The notes beneath the pieces were generated by a model. The model was given only the letters and a program-made list of their open reading frames with translations, did not search any database and had not been told where the DNA came from. The position numbers and the translations under genes are program-made. This document shows, one piece after another, positions 1 to 8,153 of a stretch of DNA of 34,140 nt. The first letter of the stretch is position 1. Each line of letters starts with the position of its first letter. This DNA comes from Syntrophaceae bacterium CG2_30_58_14. GTDB taxonomy: Bacteria > Desulfobacterota > Syntrophia > Syntrophales > UBA5619. The DNA lies in contig MNZQ01000035.1 of the NCBI GenBank assembly GCA_001873745.1, forward strand, positions 1 to 34,140. The letters are read 5' to 3'.

Positions 1-126
1 AGGCTGAAGCTAAAAGCCTTAAGCCTAAACACCTAAGTCGTTACGCAGAATATACAATTCCGCTCTTCGAAAGGCAAGTTCCATAGTTCCGTTAAAAAAA
101 CGCTATCATTTTTTTAAAATTTCCGC

Positions 127-155
127 TTGACCATATCAATATATAGTAGTATTAC
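127..155 (+). promoter_or_regulatory. Putative sigma-70 promoter of nrdDG
   Basis: TTGACC (127-132), a 17-nt spacer and TATTAC (150-155) lie about 80 nt upstream of nrdD. The first NrdR-like box fills the spacer, so a bound repressor would block RNA polymerase. Position and spacing are good; the -10 matches only partly. Bases 1-126 show no gene. Confidence 0.45.
134..149 (+). promoter_or_regulatory. NrdR box 1 (putative)
   Basis: The 16-bp site tatCAATATATAGTag matches the palindromic core of the NrdR consensus (acaCwAtATaTwGtgt) at every central position. It lies between the putative -35 and -10 of nrdD. NrdR is the ATP/dATP-sensing repressor of ribonucleotide reductase genes in many bacteria. 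Confidence 0.65.
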
Positions 156-164
156 AAAACCAAA

Positions 165-180
165 CCCCAATATATTGCGG
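165..180 (+). promoter_or_regulatory. NrdR box 2 (putative)
   Basis: The second 16-bp site, cccCAATATATTGcgg, has a perfectly palindromic core. Exactly 15 nt separate it from box 1, so the centres are 31 bp apart. This is the tandem arrangement known for NrdR operators, on one face of the helix. It lies between the promoter and the nrdD ribosome binding site. Confidence 0.65.
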
Positions 181-233
181 TTATCAACGGGTTTGCGATT
201 ATATCAAATCATCTTAAGGAAGAGGAGCTCTCC

Positions 234-2324
234 ATGCACGCAAAAATCAAGAAGAGGGACGGCCGCCTGCTCAAGTTCAACGCGGAGAAGATCACCAGCG
301 CCATCGCCAAGGCCGGCGCGGCGAGCGGTGAATTTGATCACGCCGTCGCAAAGACGCTGACCATCCGCGTTCTGAATCTGGCGGAAAAGATCTTCGACAG
401 CCGGATCACGACGGTTGAGGAAATTCAGGACATCGTGGAGGAGGTTCTCCTCTCGTCCTCGTATCGCAAGACGGCGAAGGCCTATATCATCTATCGCGAG
501 CAGCATGCCCGCCTCCGGGAAATCACCAACAAGATGGAGGTGGACCTGGTCGATCAGTATCTCAAAAAGATGGATTGGAAGATTCACGAAAATAGCAATA
601 TGGACTATTCCCTCCAGGGGTTGAACAATTACATCTCCTCCGAGGTCAGCAAGGTGTACTGGCTCAACGAGATCTATTCGCCGGAGATCCGTCAGGCGCA
701 TATCGAGGGAGATTTCCACATCCATGACTTGAGCCTGCTTTCGGTCTATTGCGTGGGCTGGGATCTGTTCGATCTTCTGATGGAGGGATTTCGCGGCGTC
801 TCCGGCAAGGTGGAGAGCAAACCGGCCAAGCATCTCCGCAGCGCGCTGGGCCAGGTGGTCAATTTCTTCTACACCCTTCAGGGAGAGGCGGCCGGGGCAC
901 AGGCCTTTTCCAATTTCGACACGCTGCTCGCCCCCTTTATCCGTTACGACAAACTGAGCTATCCGGAGATCCGGCAGGCGCTCCAGGAATTCATCTTCAA
1001 CATCAATGTCCCAACCCGTGTGGGTTTCCAGACGCCCTTTACCAATGTTACGCTGGATATCACGGCGCCCCGCTATTATGCCGACAAGAACGTCATTGTC
1101 GGCGGCAAGCCTCAAAAGGAGACCTATGCGGAATTTCAGGAGGAGATGAACCTTTTCAACAAGGCCTTTCTCCAGGTGATGGCCGAAGGCGATGCAAAGG
1201 GGCGCGTTTTTACCTTTCCGATCCCGACCTACAGCATCACAAAGAATTTCAACTGGGATGACCCGAAATTCGAGGGCCTCTGGGAAATGACCGCAAAATA
1301 TGGCGTTCCCTATTTTTCCAATTTCATCAATTCGGACATGGATCCGGAAGACGCCAGAAGCATGTGCTGCCGGCTGCGGATCGACAACCGGGAGCTGCAG
1401 AAACGGGGAGGGGGGCTATTCGGTTCGAATCCCCTGACGGGCTCCATCGGGGTGATTACCATCAATATGCCCCGAATCGGTTATCTGGCGGATGCGGAAG
1501 AGGCGTTCATGGGGCGGCTTGAGAAATTGATGGTCACGGCCAAAGAGAGCCTTGAAGTCAAAAGAAAGGTGCTGGAAAAATTTACCGACGAGAACCTCTA
1601 TCCCTATACGAAATACTACCTCCGGAATGTCAAGGAGCGGTTCGGTGAATACTGGAAAAACCATTTTTCCACCATCGGTCTTGTGGGGATGAATGAGGCG
1701 TGCTTGAACCTCCTCGGCCGGAACATCACGACCCCGGAAGGGCAGCGGTTTGCGAAAAAGGTCCTCGATTTCATGCGCAACCATCTGGTCCTCTTCCAGA
1801 AGGAGACGGGAAACAATTACAACCTGGAATCAACGCCGGCGGAGGGAACCTCCTATCGTCTTGCCCGAATCGATAAGAAAAAATATCCGGAGATCCTCTG
1901 CGCCAATGAGGAAGATTGCCGGACGAGAAAGGCGGAACCCTTCTATACGAATTCCACGCAACTTCCCGTCAACTATACCGATGATGTCTTTGAGGCTCTC
2001 GATCTGCAGGACGAGATCCAGTCCAAGTACACCGGCGGAACGGTTTTCCACATCTTTGCAGGCGAGCGGATTTCCGATCCCCGGGCCGTGAAGATCCTGA
2101 TCAAGAAGATCTGCACCCATTATCATCTTCCCTACCTGACCTTTACCCCCACCTTCAGCATCTGCCCCTCGCACGGATATCTGAAAGGGGAGGTGGCGAC
2201 CTGTCCGACCTGTGAAGAGGCCTGTGAGATCTACTCCCGTGTGGTGGGATATCTCCGGCCGGTCAAGCAATGGAACAAGGGAAAACAGGAGGAGTTTAAT
2301 CTCCGAAAAGAATACAGGTTCTAA
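234..2324 (+). CDS. nrdD: Anaerobic (class III) ribonucleoside-triphosphate reductase
   Basis: Reduces ribonucleoside triphosphates to deoxyribonucleotides without oxygen, using a glycyl radical installed by NrdG. The 696-aa protein starts with an ATP-cone (about residues 1-90, KKRDGRLLKFNAEKI), which senses ATP/dATP. The central barrel has MCCRLR (C378/C379), the likely thiyl-radical cysteine region, and GSIGVITINMPRIGYL. The C-terminus has a zinc site of the CPxHGY…CPTC type, followed by the glycyl-radical loop YSRVVGYLRPV (Gly about 672) and the family ending EEFNLRKEYRF. The start is supported by GAGGAG 7 nt upstream. The length is normal. It sits 3 nt before nrdG, and the upstream NrdR boxes point to NrdR control. 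Confidence 0.97.
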   Translation: MHAKIKKRDGRLLKFNAEKITSAIAKAGAASGEFDHAVAKTLTIRVLNLAEKIFDSRITTVEEIQDIVEEVLLSSSYRKTAKAYIIYREQHARLREITNKMEVDLVDQYLKKMDWKIHENSNMDYSLQGLNNYISSEVSKVYWLNEIYSPEIRQAHIEGDFHIHDLSLLSVYCVGWDLFDLLMEGFRGVSGKVESKPAKHLRSALGQVVNFFYTLQGEAAGAQAFSNFDTLLAPFIRYDKLSYPEIRQALQEFIFNINVPTRVGFQTPFTNVTLDITAPRYYADKNVIVGGKPQKETYAEFQEEMNLFNKAFLQVMAEGDAKGRVFTFPIPTYSITKNFNWDDPKFEGLWEMTAKYGVPYFSNFINSDMDPEDARSMCCRLRIDNRELQKRGGGLFGSNPLTGSIGVITINMPRIGYLADAEEAFMGRLEKLMVTAKESLEVKRKVLEKFTDENLYPYTKYYLRNVKERFGEYWKNHFSTIGLVGMNEACLNLLGRNITTPEGQRFAKKVLDFMRNHLVLFQKETGNNYNLESTPAEGTSYRLARIDKKKYPEILCANEEDCRTRKAEPFYTNSTQLPVNYTDDVFEALDLQDEIQSKYTGGTVFHIFAGERISDPRAVKILIKKICTHYHLPYLTFTPTFSICPSHGYLKGEVATCPTCEEACEIYSRVVGYLRPVKQWNKGKQEEFNLRKEYRF

Positions 2325-2327
2325 AAG

Positions 2328-3014
2328 ATGAAGATTGGGGGGCTGCAGAAAATCTCGCTGATCGATTACCCCGGGCGAATCAGCGCCATCGTCTTTACCC
2401 AGGGATGCAACTTCCGTTGTCCCTACTGTCACAACCCGGAGCTGGTCGACCCCGCTCAATACGGGCCGATTCTGCCCGAGGAGGAGGTGTTCTCTTTTCT
2501 GGAAAGGAGGCGGGGCGAATTAGAAGCCGTCACCGTCACCGGCGGGGAGCCTACCCTACAAACCGATTTGGAAGGATTTCTGAAGCGAATAAAAAAGATG
2601 GGCTATCTCGTCAAGGTGGATACCAATGGATCGAATCCGACCATGTTGGAGAGGCTGATCCGCGGACGATGGGTCAACTATCTGGCCCTGGACGTCAAGG
2701 GCCCTCTCCACAAATATGGACAAATTGCAAAAGCCAAGGTTGAAACCGCAAAGATCCTAAGAAGCATAGAACTGATTGCCGCTTCCGGAATCGAACATGA
2801 ATTCCGGACAACCGTCGTCCGTTCTCAGCTCGGCAAAGAAGACCTGATTGCAACCGCAAAACTGCTGAAAAGAGGATTGTATGTTCTGCAGCCTTATGTT
2901 CCCGTGAAATGTCTGGACAAAGAATTTCTGACGGAATTATCTTATTCTGCTGAGGAATTCTCCGAAATCCGGCGAAGCATCAAGAAGAAACAACTCGCTG
3001 TTGTTACCCGTTGA
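2328..3014 (+). CDS. nrdG: Anaerobic ribonucleotide reductase activating protein (radical SAM)
   Basis: Radical-SAM activase that cleaves S-adenosylmethionine to put the glycyl radical on NrdD. The 228-aa protein carries the cluster motif CNFRCPYC (C27, C31, C34) and then TVTGGEPTLQ, the SAM-binding GGE motif. Length and N-terminus (GGLQKISLIDYPGRISAIVFTQGC) are typical of the longer NrdG/pyruvate-formate-lyase-activase-like group common in anaerobes. It begins 3 nt after the nrdD stop without a strong ribosome binding site of its own, so translation is probably coupled to nrdD. Its stop codon lies inside the -35 hexamer of the next gene's putative promoter. Confidence 0.95.
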   Translation: MKIGGLQKISLIDYPGRISAIVFTQGCNFRCPYCHNPELVDPAQYGPILPEEEVFSFLERRRGELEAVTVTGGEPTLQTDLEGFLKRIKKMGYLVKVDTNGSNPTMLERLIRGRWVNYLALDVKGPLHKYGQIAKAKVETAKILRSIELIAASGIEHEFRTTVVRSQLGKEDLIATAKLLKRGLYVLQPYVPVKCLDKEFLTELSYSAEEFSEIRRSIKKKQLAVVTR

Positions 3015-3039
3015 CAGAAGATCTAAATTGCTTCATAGT
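3011..3039 (+). promoter_or_regulatory. Putative sigma-70 promoter of the GAF/HD-GYP gene
   Basis: A perfect TTGACA (3011-3016), a 17-nt spacer and CATAGT (3034-3039) precede the gene by about 50 nt. The -35 overlaps the nrdG stop codon. A palindrome (TGCAAT…ATTGCA, 3039-3058) lies directly over the expected transcription start. Confidence 0.5.
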
Positions 3040-3058
3040 GCAATGATTCATGATTGCA
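3039..3058. promoter_or_regulatory. Operator-like palindrome at the transcription start
   Basis: TGCAAT and ATTGCA form inverted arms around an 8-bp centre that is itself nearly symmetric (GATTCATG). It covers the last base of the -10 and the likely +1 to +15 region of the GAF/HD-GYP promoter. No regulator can be named. Confidence 0.3.
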
Positions 3059-3091
3059 TTTCTAATGTTGAAAGCAAAAGGGAGGTGACCT

Positions 3092-4747
3092 ATGGACGGA
3101 AGGGCGGAAGGGGTCCCCGATCCGACCGGTGGCCCGCATCTCAACCATCCGGACGGGCCCGGAAACGTGAGAGCTCTCGGATTCAGTGCAAAGCAGATAC
3201 GACAGATCCGTAAACTGACGCAAATCGGCAGGGCGCTTTCCGCGGAGCGGAATATCGAGCGTCTGCTCGAAATGATCGTCGAAGAGGCGAGGGAATTCAC
3301 CGACGCCGACGGCGGCGCCCTCTACATCATGTCCGACGATGAAACCGAGCTGCAATTTGCCATTGTGCAGACGGAAACGCTCCGTGTCCGCATGGGGGGA
3401 ACCGGGGGGAAGATCACCTGGAAACCGGTGCGGCTGAAAAAACCCGACGGATCGCCCAACCATGAAAATGTCTCCGCCCATGTCGCGTTGACCGGGAATA
3501 CCGTCAATATCCCGGATGTCTATACGGCAGGAGGGTTTGACTTCCGGGGGACAAAAAAATTCGACACGCAGACCGGGTACCGCTCGAAATCGATGCTTGT
3601 GGTCCCGATGAAAAACCATGAGAATGATATCATCGGCGTTCTGCAGTTGCTGAATGCTCGAAATGAAGAACGCAGCGAGGTCATTTCCTTCTCCGCGGAA
3701 TGCCAGGAAATGACAGAGTCCCTCGCCTCCCAGGCCGCCGTAGCCCTCTCCAACAACCGTCTTATTCACAACCTTGAAGTTCTGATCGAGTCCTTTATCC
3801 GGGCCATTGCGACCGCCATCGATGAAAAATCACCCTATACCGGGGGTCATGTCCGGCGCGTGGCCGACCTGACGATGACCATCGCCCGGAAGATCAATGA
3901 TGCGACGGATGGCCCCTATGCGGATGTCCGGTTTTCGGATGATCAGATGAAGGAATTGCAGACCGCGGCATGGCTCCACGACGTGGGGAAGGTGACAACG
4001 CCCGAGTGTGTGGTTGACAAGGCAACGAAGTTGGCGACCATTTTTGACCGGATCGAGCTCCTGCGACTCCGCTTTGAAGTGTGCGGATTGCAGGCAAGAT
4101 TGAGAAGGTTGAACAAGGATGCCGATTTGGAATCGATGGCGGCCGACAACGATGATGGGATGGAACCCATCCTCCGTGAGGAGTTCCATTTTCTGTCGGA
4201 GGCCAACCGCGGAAGCGAACGGATGTCGGATGAGATGATGGAGCGGGTGCGGACCATCGCCGGCAGAACCTGGAAGTTGGACGGCAAAATGGAACCGCTG
4301 CTCTCGCCCGACGAGATTTTAAACCTGAATATTCGCCAGGGAACCCTCTCCGCGAAGGAAAGGGATATCATCCAGAATCATGCCGCGATGACCTACAAGA
4401 TTCTTTCTCAATTGCCCTTTCCGAAAAAGATGAAACATGTGCCCGATTATGCGGCCGCCCATCACGAAGCACTGAACGGCAGGGGCTATCCCAGAGGCCT
4501 GGATGCCACCCGGCTTCCTCTTCAGCCCCGAATCCTGGCCTTGGCGGATGTCTTCGAGGCGCTGACGGCGAAGGACAGACCCTACCGAGAAGGGAAAACG
4601 CTTCCCGATGCGCTGCATATCCTGACGATGATGGTGAAGGACGGGCACATCGATCCGGATCTTTTTGCGTTGTTTCAAAAAGAAGAGATCCCGTTGGACT
4701 ATGCCCGTCGTGAATTGAGCCCCAAACAGAGCCCTTCCCAGGGTTAA
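3092..4747 (+). CDS. GAF domain / HD-GYP domain signalling protein
   Basis: Probable cyclic-di-GMP phosphodiesterase or related metal-dependent phosphohydrolase with a GAF sensor; it has no membrane segment or signal peptide. The 551-aa protein has a GAF domain at about residues 45-230 (LTQIGRALSAERNIERLLEMIV … MLVVPMKN). The HD-GYP domain follows from about residue 245: GGHVRRVADL, LHDVGK (H296/D297), HHEALNGRGYP (H457/H458, GYP at 465-467) and LADVFEALTAKDRPYR. Between the HD and HHE motifs is an insertion of roughly 90 residues, rich in charged helix-forming sequence (DRIELLRLRFEVCGLQARL), not found in minimal HD-GYP domains. The start follows a near-ideal GGGAGGTGA six nt upstream. The signal sensed by the GAF domain is unknown. 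Confidence 0.9.
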   Translation: MDGRAEGVPDPTGGPHLNHPDGPGNVRALGFSAKQIRQIRKLTQIGRALSAERNIERLLEMIVEEAREFTDADGGALYIMSDDETELQFAIVQTETLRVRMGGTGGKITWKPVRLKKPDGSPNHENVSAHVALTGNTVNIPDVYTAGGFDFRGTKKFDTQTGYRSKSMLVVPMKNHENDIIGVLQLLNARNEERSEVISFSAECQEMTESLASQAAVALSNNRLIHNLEVLIESFIRAIATAIDEKSPYTGGHVRRVADLTMTIARKINDATDGPYADVRFSDDQMKELQTAAWLHDVGKVTTPECVVDKATKLATIFDRIELLRLRFEVCGLQARLRRLNKDADLESMAADNDDGMEPILREEFHFLSEANRGSERMSDEMMERVRTIAGRTWKLDGKMEPLLSPDEILNLNIRQGTLSAKERDIIQNHAAMTYKILSQLPFPKKMKHVPDYAAAHHEALNGRGYPRGLDATRLPLQPRILALADVFEALTAKDRPYREGKTLPDALHILTMMVKDGHIDPDLFALFQKEEIPLDYARRELSPKQSPSQG

Positions 4748-4761
4748 GGCGCCGCATCCGC

Positions 4762-6159
4762 TTATTGGCGCCGCAATGAATCGATTTCCTTCTGAATCTC
4801 TTTGGCTTTCGGATGATTCTGGGAAAATTCCTTCAGGGCGGCCTTGAAGTGAAAGAGAGCGCTCTCCGCCTTGCCCTTTTTCTTGAAATAGAGACCGAAG
4901 TAGTAATGGGAATCGCCGGCCCCCCCTGTCTTCCCGTAAGCCATAGCCAGGTTGTAGTAGCTTTCCGGATCATCCGGACGTCGTTCCTCCAACTTCTTGA
5001 ACAGGACAAGCGCGTTGGGCATATCGCCCAGCGCCAACAGGGTCTTCCCAAGGTAAAGGTTTGCATTCAGGTCGCTATCCCGGAGTTCGGTTGCGCGGCG
5101 AAGATTCCTCCGGGCTTCAGCGAACTGTCCAAGCTTGAACAAGGTGATTCCCAGATCTCGAAGAATATCCGGATCATCCGGGGCAAGGCGGACGGCTTTC
5201 CGGAAATGTTCGAGAGACTCCGTGACCATTCCCAATTTGTCCTCGGTGATGGCCAGACCGTAGAGGGCATCCGTATCATTCGGTTGATCCTTCAGCGCCT
5301 TTAGAAAATGTTGAATATTGGCATCGGGCGGCTTTCCGTCAAGAAGCAAAACGGTCTGTATGCGCCGCAAATCCCCGATGATCTGATCCGCACCCCCCTG
5401 GCGGTATGTGGTCTGGAGAAGGGCGTCGATGTAACGGTTCCTTTCATCGGTTCCGGGATGGGTCAAAAAATAGGAGGGGATTGTATTGGAGTAATACTCG
5501 TAACGTCTCATGATCTTCAGAAAATCGAGCATGGATTTGCCGTCATAGCCGGCGGCAACGAGATAGGCGAGGCCCATCCGGTCGGCCGATTCCTCCTGCT
5601 CGCGGCTATACTTCAGAGAAAGGGATGTTGCCGCGGCCACGGAAAAACCGGTTACAGCCGCGGTCAGTTCCCCTCCGCCTCCGAGAAACGCGCCGGCAAG
5701 GACGGCTGCCAGCGTCGAGATGTTGATTTTCTGGGACTTATCCACGATTTCCGCGATATGCCGGCCGTTGACGTGGGCGATTTCGTGCGCGAGAACCCCG
5801 GCCAGTTCGCCTTCATTTTCAACAAGGTTGATCAGCCCCTGGTTGACGTAAACATATCCCCCCGGTGTGGCAAACGCGTTGATTGCTGAGCTCCGGATGA
5901 TCGAAAATTTGAACGTGAAAGGCGCCCTGTCGCTGTGCGCGAGGATCCGCTCGCCCAAAAGGGTCAGGAAGGCGTTCGCCCGTTCATTCTGTAGAATAAA
6001 ATGGCCCTTCCCCAGTTTATCGTAGAATTCCTTTCCCAGTTTTTTTTCATCTTCGAGCGTGAAGGAAGCCAAGACCGTTCGCGGCATGCTGCCCGCAAGC
6101 AGCCCGAGTAGGAATAAAAGCAGAATCCATTTTGGGGTCGTATGATGGGTATGCAACAT
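4762..6159 (-). CDS. Exported M48-family metalloprotease with TPR repeats (BepA/YfgC-like)
   Basis: Periplasmic zinc protease that in relatives handles outer-membrane protein assembly and quality control. A signal peptide is visible (basic start, WILLLFLLGLLAG, cleavage near VLA-S). The M48 domain has HEIAH (H125/H129) and a downstream EESADRMGL glutamate region. From about residue 285 the C-terminal half is four or five TPR repeats (for example ALYGLAITEDKLGMVTESLE), as in BepA. I chose the ATG at 6159; the ORF track uses a TTG one codon upstream (6162). The best ribosome binding site, AAGGAGAGG, is 13-16 nt away, longer than ideal for either. It is convergent with the GAF/HD-GYP gene, 14 nt between stops. 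Confidence 0.92.
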   Translation of the reverse strand: MLHTHHTTPKWILLLFLLGLLAGSMPRTVLASFTLEDEKKLGKEFYDKLGKGHFILQNERANAFLTLLGERILAHSDRAPFTFKFSIIRSSAINAFATPGGYVYVNQGLINLVENEGELAGVLAHEIAHVNGRHIAEIVDKSQKINISTLAAVLAGAFLGGGGELTAAVTGFSVAAATSLSLKYSREQEESADRMGLAYLVAAGYDGKSMLDFLKIMRRYEYYSNTIPSYFLTHPGTDERNRYIDALLQTTYRQGGADQIIGDLRRIQTVLLLDGKPPDANIQHFLKALKDQPNDTDALYGLAITEDKLGMVTESLEHFRKAVRLAPDDPDILRDLGITLFKLGQFAEARRNLRRATELRDSDLNANLYLGKTLLALGDMPNALVLFKKLEERRPDDPESYYNLAMAYGKTGGAGDSHYYFGLYFKKKGKAESALFHFKAALKEFSQNHPKAKEIQKEIDSLRRQ

Positions 6160-6313
6160 CAATAGATCGTTTGAACCTCTCCTTCAAAAAAAATATTTTA
6201 CTGTCGTGATGATATCCTATTTTTTTTCTGCAATGCAATCAATATTCACCTTTACGGCGGCTTTTCATCGTCATGATGGGTTGCGAGGCGGAATCTTTTT
6301 TGCTGTTGCAAGC

Positions 6314-6342
6314 TTGTGGGATAGGTTTGTGTATGGTATAGA
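6314..6342 (+). promoter_or_regulatory. Putative promoter of the DUF2889/VanZ operon
   Basis: TTGTGG (6314-6319), a 17-nt spacer and TATAGA (6337-6342) lie 25 nt upstream of the TTG start. The region 6160-6366 is a divergent intergenic space; its A/T-rich left half should hold the promoter of the M48 protease gene, which I could not define. Confidence 0.35.
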
Positions 6343-6366
6343 CCCCAAAAAAATGGGAGCGGAACA

Positions 6367-6927
6367 TTGAAAAAGGAGCTGATTCACACCAGAAAGATCA
6401 CGGTGAATTGCTACGAAACGGACGCGGAGAGGCTGATCGTTGAAGGCATTTTACTCGATGAGAGGCTCTTTCCCTTCATGATTCATGCGGTGAATGAACG
6501 GCGCGAGGCGGGTCCGATGCATCATGTCGCCCTGACGATGGAACTCTCCCTTCCCCGTATGGAGATCCTTTCGCTGAAGACGGAGATGCCGGTTGTGCCA
6601 GACGCCGGCTGTCGTGAAATCCAGCAGAGGATGCAAAAACTCACCGGTCGTTTCATTAGGCCCGGATTCACGAATGAGGTCAGGGATCTATTAGGCAAAG
6701 CCGAGGGATGCCTTCATCTGACCAATCTGCTTCTGGCGATGAGCTCCGCTGCCGTTCAAGGGCTGTGGACCCTGGTCAGCCGTGTTAGAGAGGGGAAAAC
6801 CCCGCCGCTGCCCAAAACCGACGATTCAATTCTTCTGAACAGTTGCTACATGTGGCGCGAAGGCGGTCCTTTCGAGCAGAAAATCCGTCAGCGCCGGATG
6901 GAACCCAGGGGGATGAGGCAATCATGA
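6367..6927 (+). CDS. DUF2889 family protein
   Basis: Function unknown. The 186-aa sequence matches what I know of DUF2889: an N-terminal beta-rich part with DERLFPFMIHA and HHVALTMELSLPRMEI, a central GRFIRPGFTNEVRDLLGKAEGCLHLTNLL with the family's GC.HL motif, and a C-terminal SCYMWREGGPF. In related genomes such proteins are soluble and stand beside varied metabolic genes. The start is a TTG (ttgaaaaag) with GGGAG about 8 nt upstream; the ATG at 6353 is out of frame. The last codons overlap the VanZ-like gene by ATGA, so the two are translationally coupled. Confidence 0.8.
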   Translation: MKKELIHTRKITVNCYETDAERLIVEGILLDERLFPFMIHAVNERREAGPMHHVALTMELSLPRMEILSLKTEMPVVPDAGCREIQQRMQKLTGRFIRPGFTNEVRDLLGKAEGCLHLTNLLLAMSSAAVQGLWTLVSRVREGKTPPLPKTDDSILLNSCYMWREGGPFEQKIRQRRMEPRGMRQS

Positions 6928-7328
6928 TCCGGATAAAACAGTCCCCTTTTCTTCGAAGGCTATATTACGGCGGACCGGTTCTCCTCTATGCCGGCCTTAT
7001 TTTTTCTCTCTCCTCCCTCTCCCGATTCCCGGAGGAGGTTCCCTCCTTCTTCGGTTTTGATAAGGTCGCCCATTTTGCCGAGTATTATATTTTCGGCTGG
7101 CTGCTCTATCGATGGCTTTCATCGCCGGATCGGGTTTGGGGACGCCAGGGTGTGCTGCTCATGACGCTCCTCGTCGGGATCGGCTATGCCGCGGGAGACG
7201 AGTGGCATCAATCGTTTGTGCCCGGCCGTGATGCGTCGTTTTTCGACGCGTTGTTTGATGCGGCAGGCATTGCAGCGGCTGCGGCAACATATCCGTTCAT
7301 CTTAATGAAAATAATCAGAAACAAATGA
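6924..7328 (+). CDS. VanZ-like family membrane protein
   Basis: A small 134-aa integral membrane protein of the VanZ-like family. Hydrophobic segments are visible (GPVLLYAGLIFSLSSLS, GVLLMTLLVGIGYAAG, and a C-terminal AAGIAAAAATYPFI). The family signature is present: DKVAHFAEYYIFGWLL, then DEWHQSFVPGRDASFFDALFDAAG. VanZ itself modestly raises teicoplanin resistance; most homologues have no known role, and nothing here suggests resistance. The ORF track extends to 6843, but the ATG at 6924 overlaps the upstream stop (ATGA) and has GGGGGATGAGG just before it, so I use that start. Confidence 0.85.
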   Translation: MIRIKQSPFLRRLYYGGPVLLYAGLIFSLSSLSRFPEEVPSFFGFDKVAHFAEYYIFGWLLYRWLSSPDRVWGRQGVLLMTLLVGIGYAAGDEWHQSFVPGRDASFFDALFDAAGIAAAAATYPFILMKIIRNK

Positions 7329-7353
7329 ATTCTCCCCAGGAAAGTAGCCCCCC

Positions 7354-8046
7354 ATGAACAGACGTCCCGTCGTCACGATTGACGGTCCGGCCGGCGCCGG
7401 CAAAAGTACGATCAGCAAACTCCTCGCGTCCCGCCTCTCTTTCTTTTATCTGGATACCGGCGCCCTTTACCGGGCGTTCGCGTACCGACTGAAATGCGAG
7501 GGGTGGGACGGTACGGAGCAGAGGATTGCCGACATATGCCGGAAGATCGAGTTCTCATTGAAAAATGAGGCGGGGGGATTCCATGTTCTCGTCGATGGCG
7601 AAGATGTGTCGGAAAAGATCCGGACCGAGGAAATCGGTCTGTTAGCCTCGAAAATTTCCGCGATTCCGCTGCTGCGGAAGCGCCTCCTTCCCGTCCAGCG
7701 GGAGATGGCCGCAGCCGGAGGGGTCATTGCCGAAGGCCGCGATATGGGGAGCGTTGTTTTTCCACAGGCCGAGATCAAATTCTTTCTGGATGCATCGGTT
7801 GGGGTGAGGGCGAACCGGCGATATCTTGAACTGGTTGAAAAGGGGCAACCGGTCATTCCGAAGGATATCGAAAGCGACCTTATCCGCCGCGACCGTCAGG
7901 ACCGTGAGCGCGCCGTAGCCCCGCTTGCCGTACCCACGGATGCCGTTGTGATCGATTCCTCTGACAAATCCGTATCTCAAGTGGTGGAGATCATGATCGC
8001 CGTGATCGAAAGGCGCTACCCACTTGTGAAACCCTTTTCAGAATGA
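7354..8046 (+). CDS. cmk: Cytidylate kinase
   Basis: Phosphorylates CMP and dCMP to the diphosphates in pyrimidine salvage. The 230-aa protein has the P-loop GPAGAGKST (K17), the CMP-binding DTGALYRAFA region, and AEGRDMGSVVFPQAEIKFFLDAS followed by RDRQDRERAVAPL, all diagnostic of Cmk. The length is normal. It lies 25 nt after the VanZ-like gene, with AGGAAAG about 12 nt upstream of the ATG. The cmk-rpsA pairing is widely conserved; the ispH gene often found between them in related groups is absent here. Confidence 0.96.
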   Translation: MNRRPVVTIDGPAGAGKSTISKLLASRLSFFYLDTGALYRAFAYRLKCEGWDGTEQRIADICRKIEFSLKNEAGGFHVLVDGEDVSEKIRTEEIGLLASKISAIPLLRKRLLPVQREMAAAGGVIAEGRDMGSVVFPQAEIKFFLDASVGVRANRRYLELVEKGQPVIPKDIESDLIRRDRQDRERAVAPLAVPTDAVVIDSSDKSVSQVVEIMIAVIERRYPLVKPFSE

Positions 8047-8153
8047 TCCCAAGATCCCTGTTTTTTTACCTGAATTTGCTTGATATTTCATAATCGGTGT
8101 GTTAGACAACCAGCAGTTTATAAAACCAAAATATTTCAGGGGGTATGGGTTGA

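Noticed and set aside
4746-4772. GGCGCC…GGCGCC pairing between the GAF/HD-GYP and M48 genes as a bidirectional terminator
   Set aside because: The stem is only 6 bp, the loop is 13 nt, and there is no T-run on either side.
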